NCBI RefSeq assembly: GCF_030864005.1 | Contig: NZ_CP132976.1 | Coordinates: 5,084,001 to 5,148,000, forward strand | Length of the DNA stretch: 64,000 bases | Direction: 5' to 3' | Origin: Achromobacter seleniivolatilans | GTDB taxonomy: Bacteria > Pseudomonadota > Gammaproteobacteria > Burkholderiales > Burkholderiaceae_B | Shown here: piece after piece, positions 53,666 through 62,448 of the stretch | How positions within the stretch are numbered: position 1 is the stretch's first letter | Layout of the letters: each line of letters begins with the position of its first letter | Program-made: the position numbers and the translations under genes | The notes under the pieces: generated by a model | The model's database searches: none | Told to the model about the DNA's origin: nothing | The model's input: only the letters and a program-made list of their open reading frames with translations

Positions 53666-54718
53666 CTAGTTGGGCAAGGCTTCGGGCACGCCCAAATCTA
53701 CCGCCAGCTTCGTCAAGCCATCCCAGATTCGGCTATCAAATGTCACCGAGTCCGGATTGGCTGCGCGATTGCGGGCTTCGTATTCGCCGGGATATTGCAC
53801 GCTTTCAACGCCTGGTTGGGGCTTGCAGGCGTGCAGGTAGTCGATGAAAGCGCCAACCTCCATTGACCGCCAATCCGTATTGAAATCCACCTGCGGGTCC
53901 AGTAGCAGCGCGAACATGTTGTTCGTCGCGACGCCGATGCGGGGGTGTTCGGGTTGGATGGTTCCGCCGCCAGACAAGACGCCGGCCAGGAGTTCAGCCA
54001 CGAGTCCCAGCGCATAACCCTTGTGACCGCCAAAGGGCAGCAGGGCGCCAGGAGGATCTGCGAACAGGGCGTTGGGGTCCGTTGTCGGGTTGCCGTCCGC
54101 GTCGATCAGCGATCCTGGTGGTGCTTGTTCGCCCTTGGCTGCCAGCACCCGCGCCTTGTTTACGGCGATTGAGCTGGTTGCCATGTCCACGATGAACGGC
54201 GGGCGGCCGCCGGGCAGGGGGCCGGCAAAGCACAGCGGGTTTGTGGTCAGGCATGCTTCGGCGCCGCCGAAGGGGGCGACGGTGGGCGAGCGGTTGATCA
54301 CGTTGGTGAAGGCCAGCAGGATCAAACCCTTGGCCGCGACCATTTCGCCGAAGTGGCCCATGCGGCCCAGGTGATGGCTGTGGCGCAGGGTCAGGATGCA
54401 CTGGCCGTGCTCTTGCGTGCGCTCGATGGCCTTTTCGATGACGACCTTGCCAACATACTGGCCCAGGCCGTGATGGCCGTCGTAGGCCAGCATGGCGCCG
54501 CGGTCGTTGACGAGTTCGGGCCGGCCGTCGGCTTGCGCCAGGCCTGCGGACAGCACGCGCCGGTAGTTCGTCAGAATCGACAGGCCGTGGCTGGTGTAGC
54601 CGACCCGGTCGGACTCGACCAGGTGTTCCGCAACATCGCGCGCGATGTCTTCGGGAACGCCTTGCGCCATCAGCACCAGGCGTCCGTACTCATTTGCTTG
54701 AGCGATCGTAAGTTTCAT
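53666..54718 (-). CDS. Ldh-family (malate/L-lactate-type) NAD(P)-dependent dehydrogenase
   Basis: A 350-residue member of the Ldh_2 family (ComC, YiaK, AllD, DpkA), which has its own fold. Family signs are DRVGYTSHGLSILTNYRRVL with the catalytic His, RHSHHLGRMGHFGEMVA, FTNVINRSPTVAPFGG, TNPLCFAGPLPGG and GGHKGYALGLVAELLAGVLSGG. Members reduce 2-oxo acids to hydroxy acids or act on ureidoglycolate or cyclic imines. It lies 12 bases after a dicarboxylate/sulfate-type carrier gene, so a substrate such as a sulfonate or dicarboxylate (sulfolactate, malate) is possible but unproven. Confidence 0.88.
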   Translation of the reverse strand: MKLTIAQANEYGRLVLMAQGVPEDIARDVAEHLVESDRVGYTSHGLSILTNYRRVLSAGLAQADGRPELVNDRGAMLAYDGHHGLGQYVGKVVIEKAIERTQEHGQCILTLRHSHHLGRMGHFGEMVAAKGLILLAFTNVINRSPTVAPFGGAEACLTTNPLCFAGPLPGGRPPFIVDMATSSIAVNKARVLAAKGEQAPPGSLIDADGNPTTDPNALFADPPGALLPFGGHKGYALGLVAELLAGVLSGGGTIQPEHPRIGVATNNMFALLLDPQVDFNTDWRSMEVGAFIDYLHACKPQPGVESVQYPGEYEARNRAANPDSVTFDSRIWDGLTKLAVDLGVPEALPN

Positions 54719-54730
54719 GATGCGCTCTCC

Positions 54731-56224
54731 TTACAGCCAGCCCAGCCAACGCCAGTAGGTCGCGCCCATCAGCAGCATGAGCAGGTAGCCGATGATGGTG
54801 ACAATGATCCCAACCTTGGCAAACTGCTTGGCGTTGAAGGTTTCAGTGCCCAGGCAGACCATGTTCTGCGGCGCGTTGATGGGCAGGATGAAGCCATAGC
54901 TCACCACGAAACCCAGCAGCATCGTCATACCCAGGCGGCTGAAGTCGCCTGGCAGCGTGGCCAGCACCGAGATCAGGATGGGCAGCATGGCTGAGGTCAG
55001 TGCGGTGGCGCTGGCAAAACCCAAGTGGATGATGATCAGGAAGGCGGCCAGGATGGCGAAGATAGCCAGTGGTCCAAGATGATCCAGTCCGGTGTGGGCC
55101 ACGACCTGATTGCCCAGCCATTGGCCTGCCTGCGTCGTCAACAGGGCAGTGCCCAAGCTGATACCGACGCCGAACACAATCACCGTGCCCCATGGGATAC
55201 GCGATTGCACGTCTTTCCACGTCATCACGCCAAAGCGCGGCAGCATCAGCAGCACCAGGCCGAAGTAGGTGGTCGAGGTGGTGTCGAACTTGTGCAACTT
55301 GCCTTCGGTCGACCAGAACAGCAACAGCATGATTGATACTGCCATCAGGCGCTTTTGGGCGCCCGTCATGGGACCCAGTTCAAGCAGCGACTTTTCGACG
55401 GCTTCCTTGCCTCCGGCAATGCTGTCGCTTTCTGGCGGCAGCATCTTCAGCACGACAACGATCAGCACAGCCGACATGATCAGCGACCAGGGGGCGCCGG
55501 CGATCAGCCAGTCCGACCATGCCACGCGTTCGCCCAGCATTTTTTCCATGAAACCGACCGTCAGCAGGTTCTGCGCGGCGGCGGTTTGGATGCCTACGTT
55601 CCAGATGCTGGTGGCTTGCGCCACGATGATCATGATGCCGGCAGCGATGTTCGAGCGCTTGTCCACGCCGAAGGCCGCGATGACGCCCATCATGATGGGC
55701 ACCACGGCTGCGCTGCGCGCCGTCGCGCTGGGCACAACCAGGCTCAACACGATGGTCACAGCGATACAACCGATCAAAATACGGCGCGTGCTGGTGCCGA
55801 CCTTGGACAATGTGACCAGCGCGATGCGCCGGTCCAGCCCCGTGAAGGTCATGGCCGCTGCAATAAACAAGGCGCCGGTGACCAGCGCCAGCGCCGAGTT
55901 GGCAAAGCCAGTCAGTGCGATGCTGATGGCGGCCGAGGTGCCGTAGAGCACTTGCGGGTCTTTGATTGTCGGAGCCGTGCCCAACAGGAAAGCCATCAGC
56001 GTCGTGATCATGATCGCGCTGGCTTCGTAAGACACGGCTTCGGTAATCCAGACCACCACGGCGAACGCCAGGATAGCCAGCATGCGGTGGCCCGCGACCG
56101 GCAGGTCGGCGGGCAGGGGCAGCATAAGCACCCCGATCAGCACCACGACGCCGGCAACGAGTCCGATGGGGATTTTAGTTTTTTTGGGTGCTTGTGAATC
56201 AGGGACAGCGGCTTGCGCAGTCAT
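54731..56224 (-). CDS. DASS/SLC13-family anion (dicarboxylate-type) transporter
   Basis: A 497-residue inner-membrane carrier with about 12-13 hydrophobic segments. The SLC13 motif regions are visible (VWITEAVSYEASAIMITTLMAFLLG; SATARSAAVVPIMMGVIAAFG; TALTSAMLPILISVLATLPG; SYGFILPINAPQNMVCLGTE). These proteins import dicarboxylates, sulfate or sulfonates by Na+ symport. The ATG at 56224 has GGAG at proper spacing; the ATG two codons earlier touches it. It is the first gene of a two-gene operon with the Ldh-type dehydrogenase, which probably uses the imported acid. Confidence 0.88.
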   Translation of the reverse strand: MTAQAAVPDSQAPKKTKIPIGLVAGVVVLIGVLMLPLPADLPVAGHRMLAILAFAVVVWITEAVSYEASAIMITTLMAFLLGTAPTIKDPQVLYGTSAAISIALTGFANSALALVTGALFIAAAMTFTGLDRRIALVTLSKVGTSTRRILIGCIAVTIVLSLVVPSATARSAAVVPIMMGVIAAFGVDKRSNIAAGIMIIVAQATSIWNVGIQTAAAQNLLTVGFMEKMLGERVAWSDWLIAGAPWSLIMSAVLIVVVLKMLPPESDSIAGGKEAVEKSLLELGPMTGAQKRLMAVSIMLLLFWSTEGKLHKFDTTSTTYFGLVLLMLPRFGVMTWKDVQSRIPWGTVIVFGVGISLGTALLTTQAGQWLGNQVVAHTGLDHLGPLAIFAILAAFLIIIHLGFASATALTSAMLPILISVLATLPGDFSRLGMTMLLGFVVSYGFILPINAPQNMVCLGTETFNAKQFAKVGIIVTIIGYLLMLLMGATYWRWLGWL

Positions 56225-56525
56225 ATCCATCTCCGGTTGAGGTCAAACTGACGACACACCGCCCGCGAGCTCGGGCTCAATTATTTCGGTGTGTCGACGC
56301 TACAGGATGATCGTGACGGCATTAAGGAAAACCCGTATTGATGTGGGTCAAGCCAGCGGGGATTTGAGCTTGTGGAAAAGCTGATTGGCGCATTATGCTC
56401 GTCCGCCCTCGATCGCCGCAAGCGTTTGAATGTTGCACGAAACCACGCTAATAATGCCAGCGGCTGCGGCGGCTGGCACGATATTTCGGCGTTAATTCGT
56501 TCGTGTTATGCCGCAAATATGCGGA
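56225..56525. other. Intergenic region between slmA and the carrier operon
   Basis: 301 bases with the carrier promoter and the 3' end of slmA. TGCCAGC/GCTGGCA (56455-56478) is a 7-bp stem about 50 bases after the slmA stop, followed on the minus strand by ATTATTAG, and could end slmA. A second, stronger dyad is listed at 56252-56296. No gene seen. Confidence 0.5.
56252..56296 (-). promoter_or_regulatory. Dyad in the leader of the carrier operon
   Basis: CGACACACCG and CGGTGTGTCG (perfect 10 bp) enclose a GCCCG/CGGGC stem. It lies 28-72 bases before the carrier start: an operator or a leader hairpin. Confidence 0.45.
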
Positions 56526-57101
56526 TCAACCCAGTGCCAGACGCAGCTGTTCATCCAGATGCAATGTCGGTGCCACGCGCCAGCCGCTTTGGGCAAAGCG
56601 CAGCCAACGGCCCAGCACCAAGTGCGTAAGCAAGCTGGCGTGGGCTGCCACATTGGCTTCGGGCGGCAGGCCGCCGTCCGTCACGGCGATGCGCAGCGAT
56701 TGCTTGAGCGACGCTTCAATGCGGTCATTGATGTGATTGATGCGTTCTTGCAGCCGGTTGTCTTCGGTGACCAGCGCATCGCCGGTCAGCACGCGCGTCA
56801 TTCCCTTATTGCGTTCCGAAAAGGTCAGCAGCATGGCGACGGTTTTTTGCGCTTGCGGCACGCCGTAGGGCTCCGCAGTGGCAATTTGATTGACCAGCGT
56901 GAAGATACTGGTTTCGATGAACTCGATCAGCCCTTCGAACATCTGCGCTTTGCTGGCAAAGTGCCGGTACAACGCGGCTTCCGAGACCCCAAGGCGCGCG
57001 GCAAGCGCGGCCGTAGTGATGCGGGCCGCATGCGGCTGCTCCAGCATCTCGGCCAGGGTCTGCAGAATCTGGGTCTTGCGCTCGCCGGGTTTGCTCGCCA
57101 T
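56526..57101 (-). CDS. slmA: Nucleoid occlusion factor SlmA (TetR family)
   Basis: A 191-residue TetR-fold protein whose sequence follows E. coli SlmA (198) closely: HTH ITTAALAARLGVSEAALYRHFASKAQMFEGLIEFIE, then FSERNKGMTRVLTGDAL and DRLQERINHINDRIEASLKQ. SlmA binds chromosomal SBS sites and blocks FtsZ assembly over the nucleoid. It is next to a HAD phosphatase gene and argB, an order common in betaproteobacteria. The start fits a normal-length protein. Confidence 0.9.
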   Translation of the reverse strand: MASKPGERKTQILQTLAEMLEQPHAARITTAALAARLGVSEAALYRHFASKAQMFEGLIEFIETSIFTLVNQIATAEPYGVPQAQKTVAMLLTFSERNKGMTRVLTGDALVTEDNRLQERINHINDRIEASLKQSLRIAVTDGGLPPEANVAAHASLLTHLVLGRWLRFAQSGWRVAPTLHLDEQLRLALG

Positions 57102-57157
57102 GGAAGGGACTGCTCTCGCGCAGGCTTGACGGTGAAGGGAAGGGGTGGAGCGCGCCG

Positions 57158-57903
57158 CTATCCCCGCAAGGGGCGCCGGCGTAACAACAAATCACTGACG
57201 GAGTTTACCCGTAAGTCGACGTAGGCCGGCCGGTGTGCGCGGCCGCGTGAAAAGGGAGTGCCCGGGTGATACACGTGGACGGTGCGCAGGCCGGCCTGGC
57301 GTGCGCCGCGCAGGTTGGCAAGGGTGTCTTCCACCAGTACCGCGCGGTGGGCCGGCACGCCTTCGCGAGCCAGCACGTAGCGCAACAGAGCGGGTGAAGG
57401 TTTGGGCCGGAACTCGCCATGCAAACGCATGTGTTCGATGGCCCACAGGCTATCGAACTGACGCAGGATACCCAGGCGCGACAGCACTGCGCGGGCGTAT
57501 TGCAAGGGCGCGTTGGTCAGCAGCACCTTGCGGCCCGGCAGCTGCTGCAGCTTGTAGGCCAGCGCTTTTTCCGACCGCACCAACGGCTTCACGTCGAAGT
57601 CGTGGCTGCGATGCAGAAATTCGTGGGGGTCCACGCCATGATGCCGCACCATGCCGATCATCGTGGCGCCGTAGCGTTTCCAGTACCGCCTGCGTACGTC
57701 GTTGGCCGTATCGATGTCGACGTTCAACGCCTCGGCCACGGCCATGGTCATGCCGTGGTCAATCTTCGGAAAGATGGCGTGCGAGGTGTCGTGGAGCGTG
57801 TTGTCCAGATCAAACAGCCACAGGCGTTCGGAAACGCCCGTGGCTGTGCGGCGGGAGCGGCGCAGACGCACCGCCGGCCGCAGCAGGTAACGCTGTGCCC
57901 GCA

Positions 57904-57904
<1 letters not shown>
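57158..57904 (-). CDS. Pyrimidine 5'-nucleotidase, HAD family (Sdt1-like)
   Basis: A 248-residue HAD hydrolase. Motif I is FDLDNTLHD, motif II LLTNAP, the Lys region GEFRPKPSP and motif III VLVEDTLANL. The cap region (about 45-130) and the group context match pyrimidine 5'-nucleotidases such as Sdt1, which remove phosphate from UMP or CMP-like compounds. The N terminus (about 25 basic residues) is longer than needed. The start overlaps the argB stop by one base (TAATG), so it is coupled to argB. Confidence 0.85.
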
Positions 57905-58917
<1,013 letters not shown>

Positions 58918-58940
58918 TTATGCTTTAAACCTATGTTCAT

Positions 58941-59048
58941 ATGCCCGACAAATAACGGGCATTCAGGTAAATTGGGGGCGCTTTCGCAACGGATCGCTCC
59001 GCAAAAGGGGGCAAATCCGCACCGGCTGGGCGCCAGCCCTCAATTTAC
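58941..59048 (+). promoter_or_regulatory. Structured 5' leader of metQ (unassigned riboswitch candidate)
   Basis: Upstream of metQ a hairpin ATGCCCG/CGGGCAT (58941-58962, loop ACAAATAA) is followed after 4 bases by a 13-pair stem (58967-58979 with 59036-59048, one G-U). This long stem closes a 56-base region with further possible stems (CGGA/TCCG near 58990-59001; GGCTGG/CCAGCC at 59024-59038, which competes with the long stem). The long stem ends 9 bases before the AAGAGG ribosome binding site. Confidence 0.45.
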
Positions 59049-59069
59049 ACCCTATATAAGAGGCAACAC

Positions 59070-59858
59070 ATGCGTTTGAACTTCGTCCGCTCAGCCCTGG
59101 TGGCGTCGGCACTCCTGGTGGCAGCGAATGCCGCCCACGCTGAAAAGGTGGTGGTGGGCGCAACCCAGGTGCCCCACGCCGAAATTCTGGAAGTCGTGAA
59201 GCCCCAATTGGCCAAAGAAGGCGTGGAGCTGGATATCAAGGTGTTCAGCGACTACGTGCAGCCCAACCTGCAACTGGCCGACAAGCAACTGGACGCCAAC
59301 TTCTTCCAGCACAAGCCTTACCTGGATTCGTTCAACAAGGATCGCAACGCGACGCTGGTCCCGGTGGCCCTGGTCCACGTCGAGCCCTTCGGCGGTTACT
59401 CCAAGAAGATCAAGAGCCTGTCCGAGCTCAAGGATGGCGCTACGGTCGCCATTCCCAATGACCCGTCCAACGGCGGGCGCGCGCTGGTGCTGCTGCAAAA
59501 GCAGGGCGTGATCAAGCTGAAGGACCCGTCCAACATCCTGGCTACCGCTGCCGATGTGGTCGAGAACCCCAAGAAGCTGAAGTTCCGCGAACTGGAAGCC
59601 GCGATGCTGCCGCGCTCGCTGGACGATGTGGATCTGGCGCTGATCAACACCAACTACGCGCTGGAAGCCGGACTGGTGCCGACAAAGGATGCGCTCTTCA
59701 TCGAAGGCGCGGATTCGCCCTACGCCAACATCCTGGTAACCCGCACGGACAACAAGGACGCGCCCGGAATCAAGAAGCTGGTCAACGCGCTGCACTCGCC
59801 TGAGGTGAAGAAATTCATCCAGGAAAAGTACAAGGGCGCGGTGATTCCGGCGTTCTGA
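59070..59858 (+). CDS. metQ: MetQ/NlpA-family methionine-binding protein
   Basis: A 262-residue binding protein of the NlpA/MetQ family: VVVGATQVPHAEILEVVKPQLAKEG, VFSDYVQPNLQLADKQLDANFFQHKPYLD and AIPNDPSNGGRALVLLQKQGVIKL are typical. It should deliver D/L-methionine or a related compound. The signal peptide ends with AHA and there is no lipobox Cys, so unlike E. coli MetQ it is probably a free periplasmic protein. No metN or metI genes are adjacent, so the partner ATPase and permease must lie elsewhere. The ATG follows AAGAGG. Confidence 0.9.
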   Translation: MRLNFVRSALVASALLVAANAAHAEKVVVGATQVPHAEILEVVKPQLAKEGVELDIKVFSDYVQPNLQLADKQLDANFFQHKPYLDSFNKDRNATLVPVALVHVEPFGGYSKKIKSLSELKDGATVAIPNDPSNGGRALVLLQKQGVIKLKDPSNILATAADVVENPKKLKFRELEAAMLPRSLDDVDLALINTNYALEAGLVPTKDALFIEGADSPYANILVTRTDNKDAPGIKKLVNALHSPEVKKFIQEKYKGAVIPAF

Positions 59859-59882
59859 ACCCGGCATCCCAGTTCGTAAAAG

Positions 59883-59915
59883 AAAAACGCCCGATTTTTG
59901 ATCGGGCGTTTTTTT
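59883..59915. terminator. Intrinsic terminator between metQ and the tlpA-like gene
   Basis: AAAAACGCCCGAT pairs with ATCGGGCGTTTTT (13 bp, loop TTTTG), followed by more T. It can act on both convergent genes. Confidence 0.92.
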
Positions 59916-59938
59916 GGGGGGGGCAGGGTCGCCAGGCG

Positions 59939-60433
59939 TCAGCCTGCCGCCAGGGCCTTCTCCACGGTAGCGTGGAACTCAGCCACATCGTATTCGCCCA
60001 GATAACGCTTGATGATGTGCCCCTGTTTGTCGATCAGGAAGGCGGTAGGCGTCAGGCGGATGTCGCCAAAGGCGCGGGCGATGTCGCCCTTGGTGTCCAG
60101 CGCCACCGGGAACGGCAGCTTGCGCGTTTCGGCAAAGTTCAGCACGAAGTTGGGCGGGTCGTAGTTCATGGCGACCGCAATGGCTTCGTAGCCCTTGTTC
60201 GCATATTCCTTGTAAGCCGCGATGGTTTCAGGCATCTGCTTCACACAGGTCACGCAGCTGGTCGCCCAGAATTTGACCAGCACGACCTTGCCGCGCAGGT
60301 CCTGCATCGAGAAGGTTTTGCCTTCCAGGGTGGTGAACGTGACGTCCGGAGCAGTCTGGGCCGGGCGCCAGACGAACCAGGCGCCAATGCCGACCGCTAC
60401 GAGAACGGCCAGGGCTACGATGGCTTTTTTCAT
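59939..60433 (-). CDS. TlpA-like membrane-anchored thiol-disulfide oxidoreductase
   Basis: A 164-residue thioredoxin-fold protein anchored by an N-terminal segment (about 4-22) and facing the periplasm. The redox site is WATSC-VT-C (Cys60 and Cys63), an unusual CVTC, and the cis-Pro block is RLTPTAFLI. TlpA/ResA-type proteins reduce disulfides of apo-cytochrome c or copper-site proteins. It overlaps the lipoprotein gene upstream by 4 bases (ATGA), so it belongs to the operon diaA/gmhA-type, BON lipoprotein, tlpA-like. Confidence 0.87.
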   Translation of the reverse strand: MKKAIVALAVLVAVGIGAWFVWRPAQTAPDVTFTTLEGKTFSMQDLRGKVVLVKFWATSCVTCVKQMPETIAAYKEYANKGYEAIAVAMNYDPPNFVLNFAETRKLPFPVALDTKGDIARAFGDIRLTPTAFLIDKQGHIIKRYLGEYDVAEFHATVEKALAAG

Positions 60434-61173
60434 TTGATGGGCATGGCCTCTACGCCGTTGCTCGTGCCTGCTGCGTTGTCGCTTGCTGCTGCGCCACCGC
60501 CAGAGCCGCTTTCAATGGGCGCTTTGGTTTCCGTGGAGTTGGATTTGCTGCTGTTCGACAGCCGGATGGCTTCATCGCGGCTGATCGTTTCAAACAGTTT
60601 AACCACCTTGGCAACACCGCCGACATCGGCGGTGGCATTGGCGGCGTACTCGCCTTCGGCCTGGGTGAGCTTGCCCATCAGGTAGACGACGCTGTGATCG
60701 GTCGTCAGGGCAATCGTGCCGGACGGGACATATTTGGTGTTGATCAGGGCCGTTTTGACCTTGGACGTCAGCCAGGTGTCGTTCGAGCGCGTGCCGAACG
60801 AGGCGATGGGGCCGACGTTCAGCTGGTTGATGACCTGTTTGACGTTCTCGACGCTTTGCGCGATCGCGGTCGCCTGGCTCTTGGCCTGTTCAGAGGGCAC
60901 GTCGCCCGTCAGGAGCAGATGGCCGCCGTAGGCCATGGCATTGACGCGGGCGGTGTCGCCCAGTTTCTGCGAGATCTGGCTCTGCGCCTTGAAGGCCATG
61001 TTCTGGTCTTCAAGCTGGGTGCCGGACGTGCGGCGGTCGGTGACCACAACGGCCGTGGTGGCGGCGGCGCCGCCCACGATCAGGGGCGCGCAGGCCGACA
61101 ACGACAGCACGGCGGTGGACAGGGCTGCGGCAAGCATCAGCGGGCGGACTGCGGTTCTGACGTCAGAAATCAT
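60430..61173 (-). CDS. dolP: BON-domain outer-membrane lipoprotein (DolP/YraP-like)
   Basis: A 247-residue lipoprotein with lipobox LSLSAC (Cys28) and two BON domains (about 60-125 and 140-205), as in DolP of E. coli (191 residues), followed by a Ser/Thr/Gly-rich low-complexity tail of about 45 residues that E. coli lacks. DolP supports outer-membrane integrity and the BAM complex. Gene order (SIS protein, dolP, near yraN and rsmI) is the same set as the E. coli yraL-yraP region. Overlaps the genes on both sides by 4 bases. Confidence 0.88.
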   Translation of the reverse strand: MISDVRTAVRPLMLAAALSTAVLSLSACAPLIVGGAAATTAVVVTDRRTSGTQLEDQNMAFKAQSQISQKLGDTARVNAMAYGGHLLLTGDVPSEQAKSQATAIAQSVENVKQVINQLNVGPIASFGTRSNDTWLTSKVKTALINTKYVPSGTIALTTDHSVVYLMGKLTQAEGEYAANATADVGGVAKVVKLFETISRDEAIRLSNSSKSNSTETKAPIESGSGGGAAASDNAAGTSNGVEAMPIK

Positions 61174-61763
61174 TCGGTGTCTCCAAGCAGAAGAGCGTCG
61201 ATGCCGTCGCACAGCGCGTGCAGCAGCAGAATATGGACTTCCTGGATACGCATCGTGCGATCGCTGGGAACACATAGATGGACGTCCATGGGCGTAATGA
61301 GTTCCCCCATGACGCCGCCGCCCTTGCCCGTCAGGACCAGCACGTGCATTTCGCGCGCGCTGGCGGCTTCCATGGCGCGGACCACGTTGGGGGAGTTGCC
61401 GCTGGTGGAGATCGCCACCAATACATCGCCGGCCTGGCCGAAAGCGTTGACCTGGCGTTCGTAGATCTCGTCAAAGCCGTAGTCGTTGCCGACCGCGGTG
61501 AGGATCGACGTATCGGTATTGAGCGCAATACCCGCCAGGGGCAGCCGTTCGCGTTCGAAGCGGCCCACCAGTTCGGCGATGAAATGCTGCGCATCGGCAG
61601 CCGAGCCGCCGTTGCCGCAAGCCAGAATCTTGCCATTGTTAGCCAGGGCGCCGAAAAGTACGTCCACCGCCACTGCCAGCGGTTCGGCCAGGACGTTCAT
61701 ACTTTGTTCGCACGCAGCCATGGCGTCGCGAAAGTGCGACGTCATACGAGAGGTCATATCCAT
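61170..61763 (-). CDS. SIS-domain protein, DiaA/GmhA-like
   Basis: A 197-residue SIS protein with the sugar-phosphate-binding pattern ILACGNGGSAADAQHFIAELVGRFE, ISTSGNSPNVVRAM and SDRTMRIQEVHILLLHALCD. It may be DiaA, a DnaA-binding replication initiator regulator, or phosphoheptose isomerase GmhA; both belong to this family. Neighbours (dolP, yraN, rsmI) favour DiaA, but DiaA and GmhA cannot be told apart reliably by eye. It is the first gene of its operon. Confidence 0.8.
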   Translation of the reverse strand: MDMTSRMTSHFRDAMAACEQSMNVLAEPLAVAVDVLFGALANNGKILACGNGGSAADAQHFIAELVGRFERERLPLAGIALNTDTSILTAVGNDYGFDEIYERQVNAFGQAGDVLVAISTSGNSPNVVRAMEAASAREMHVLVLTGKGGGVMGELITPMDVHLCVPSDRTMRIQEVHILLLHALCDGIDALLLGDTE

Positions 61764-61879
61764 GGGCGCGATTATCTCACGGGGCAGGCCTGCTGTTCTG
61801 TCTATGCGTAACGACCTTGCGGCAGACCGTTACCGCGGCGGTTCCGGCCCTGCGGCCGGGGGCGGGAAGCAAGCGCATG

Positions 61880-62362
61880 TCAGGGCAGCAGGAATGCCGA
61901 GCGCAGCCACTGGGGCTGGCCGGCGTCAAATACCACGGCGTCAAAACGGGCGGCGGGTGTTCTGCCGCGCCAATGGCGCCGGGCCAGTTCCGGCAGCCAC
62001 TGCGCGGCAGCGCGGGCCAGTCTGGCCTGCTTTTCATGGCCAATGCTGGCCGCTGCGCCGCCAAAGCGGGCGTGCCCGCGCGCTCGGACCTCGACGAAGA
62101 CCAGCGTGTTGCCGTCACGCATGACCAGGTCGATTTCGCCTGCCTGCGTCCACAGGTTGCGGGCCAGCAGCACCAGACCGTGGCCTTGCAACAGACGCAT
62201 CGCGGCGTCTTCGTGCTCGTCGCCCCGCCGCTGCATGGGCGAGCGTCGCGCAGCCGGTTTGTCGGGCGCATCGCCTTTCGGCGCGCGCCGGCGCCGTTTA
62301 CTTGCGCGAAGCCTGGCAGCCAGCGCCAGTTCGCAGGCCAGTCGCAGGGTGTCGTCGGTCAT
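61880..62362 (-). CDS. yraN: YraN family endonuclease-like protein (UPF0102)
   Basis: A 160-residue UPF0102 protein with the PD-(D/E)XK-like core GDEHEDAAMRLLQGHGLVLLARNLW, GEIDLVMRDGNTLVFVEVRAR. It is longer than E. coli YraN (131), mainly through an Arg/Lys-rich insert before the core. The ATG at 62362 has GGAG upstream. Cellular role unknown. It is divergent from rsmI with 86 bases between, as in most proteobacteria where yraN and rsmI are neighbours. Confidence 0.85.
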   Translation of the reverse strand: MTDDTLRLACELALAARLRASKRRRRAPKGDAPDKPAARRSPMQRRGDEHEDAAMRLLQGHGLVLLARNLWTQAGEIDLVMRDGNTLVFVEVRARGHARFGGAAASIGHEKQARLARAAAQWLPELARRHWRGRTPAARFDAVVFDAGQPQWLRSAFLLP

Positions 62363-62416
62363 GGGAGCTCCGGGGGGGCAGAATGCCGGCAGAGGGCCGC
62401 GTGCGTTGGCGGCTAC

Positions 62417-62440
62417 ACTGACATGGTTTTCCGTGTCAGT
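62417..62440 (+). promoter_or_regulatory. Hairpin just before the rsmI start
   Basis: ACTGACATGG and CCGTGTCAGT form a 10-bp stem (one G-U) with a TTTT loop, ending 8 bases before the rsmI ATG and directly next to its weak AGG. It may limit or protect translation initiation. TACACT at 62414 could be a -10 box, in which case the stem is only DNA. Confidence 0.4.
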
Positions 62441-62448
62441 AGGCTGCA

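Noticed and set aside
58941..59048. SAM-II or SAH riboswitch before metQ
   Set aside because: The conserved core sequences I remember for these classes do not align; only a generic multi-stem form is supported.
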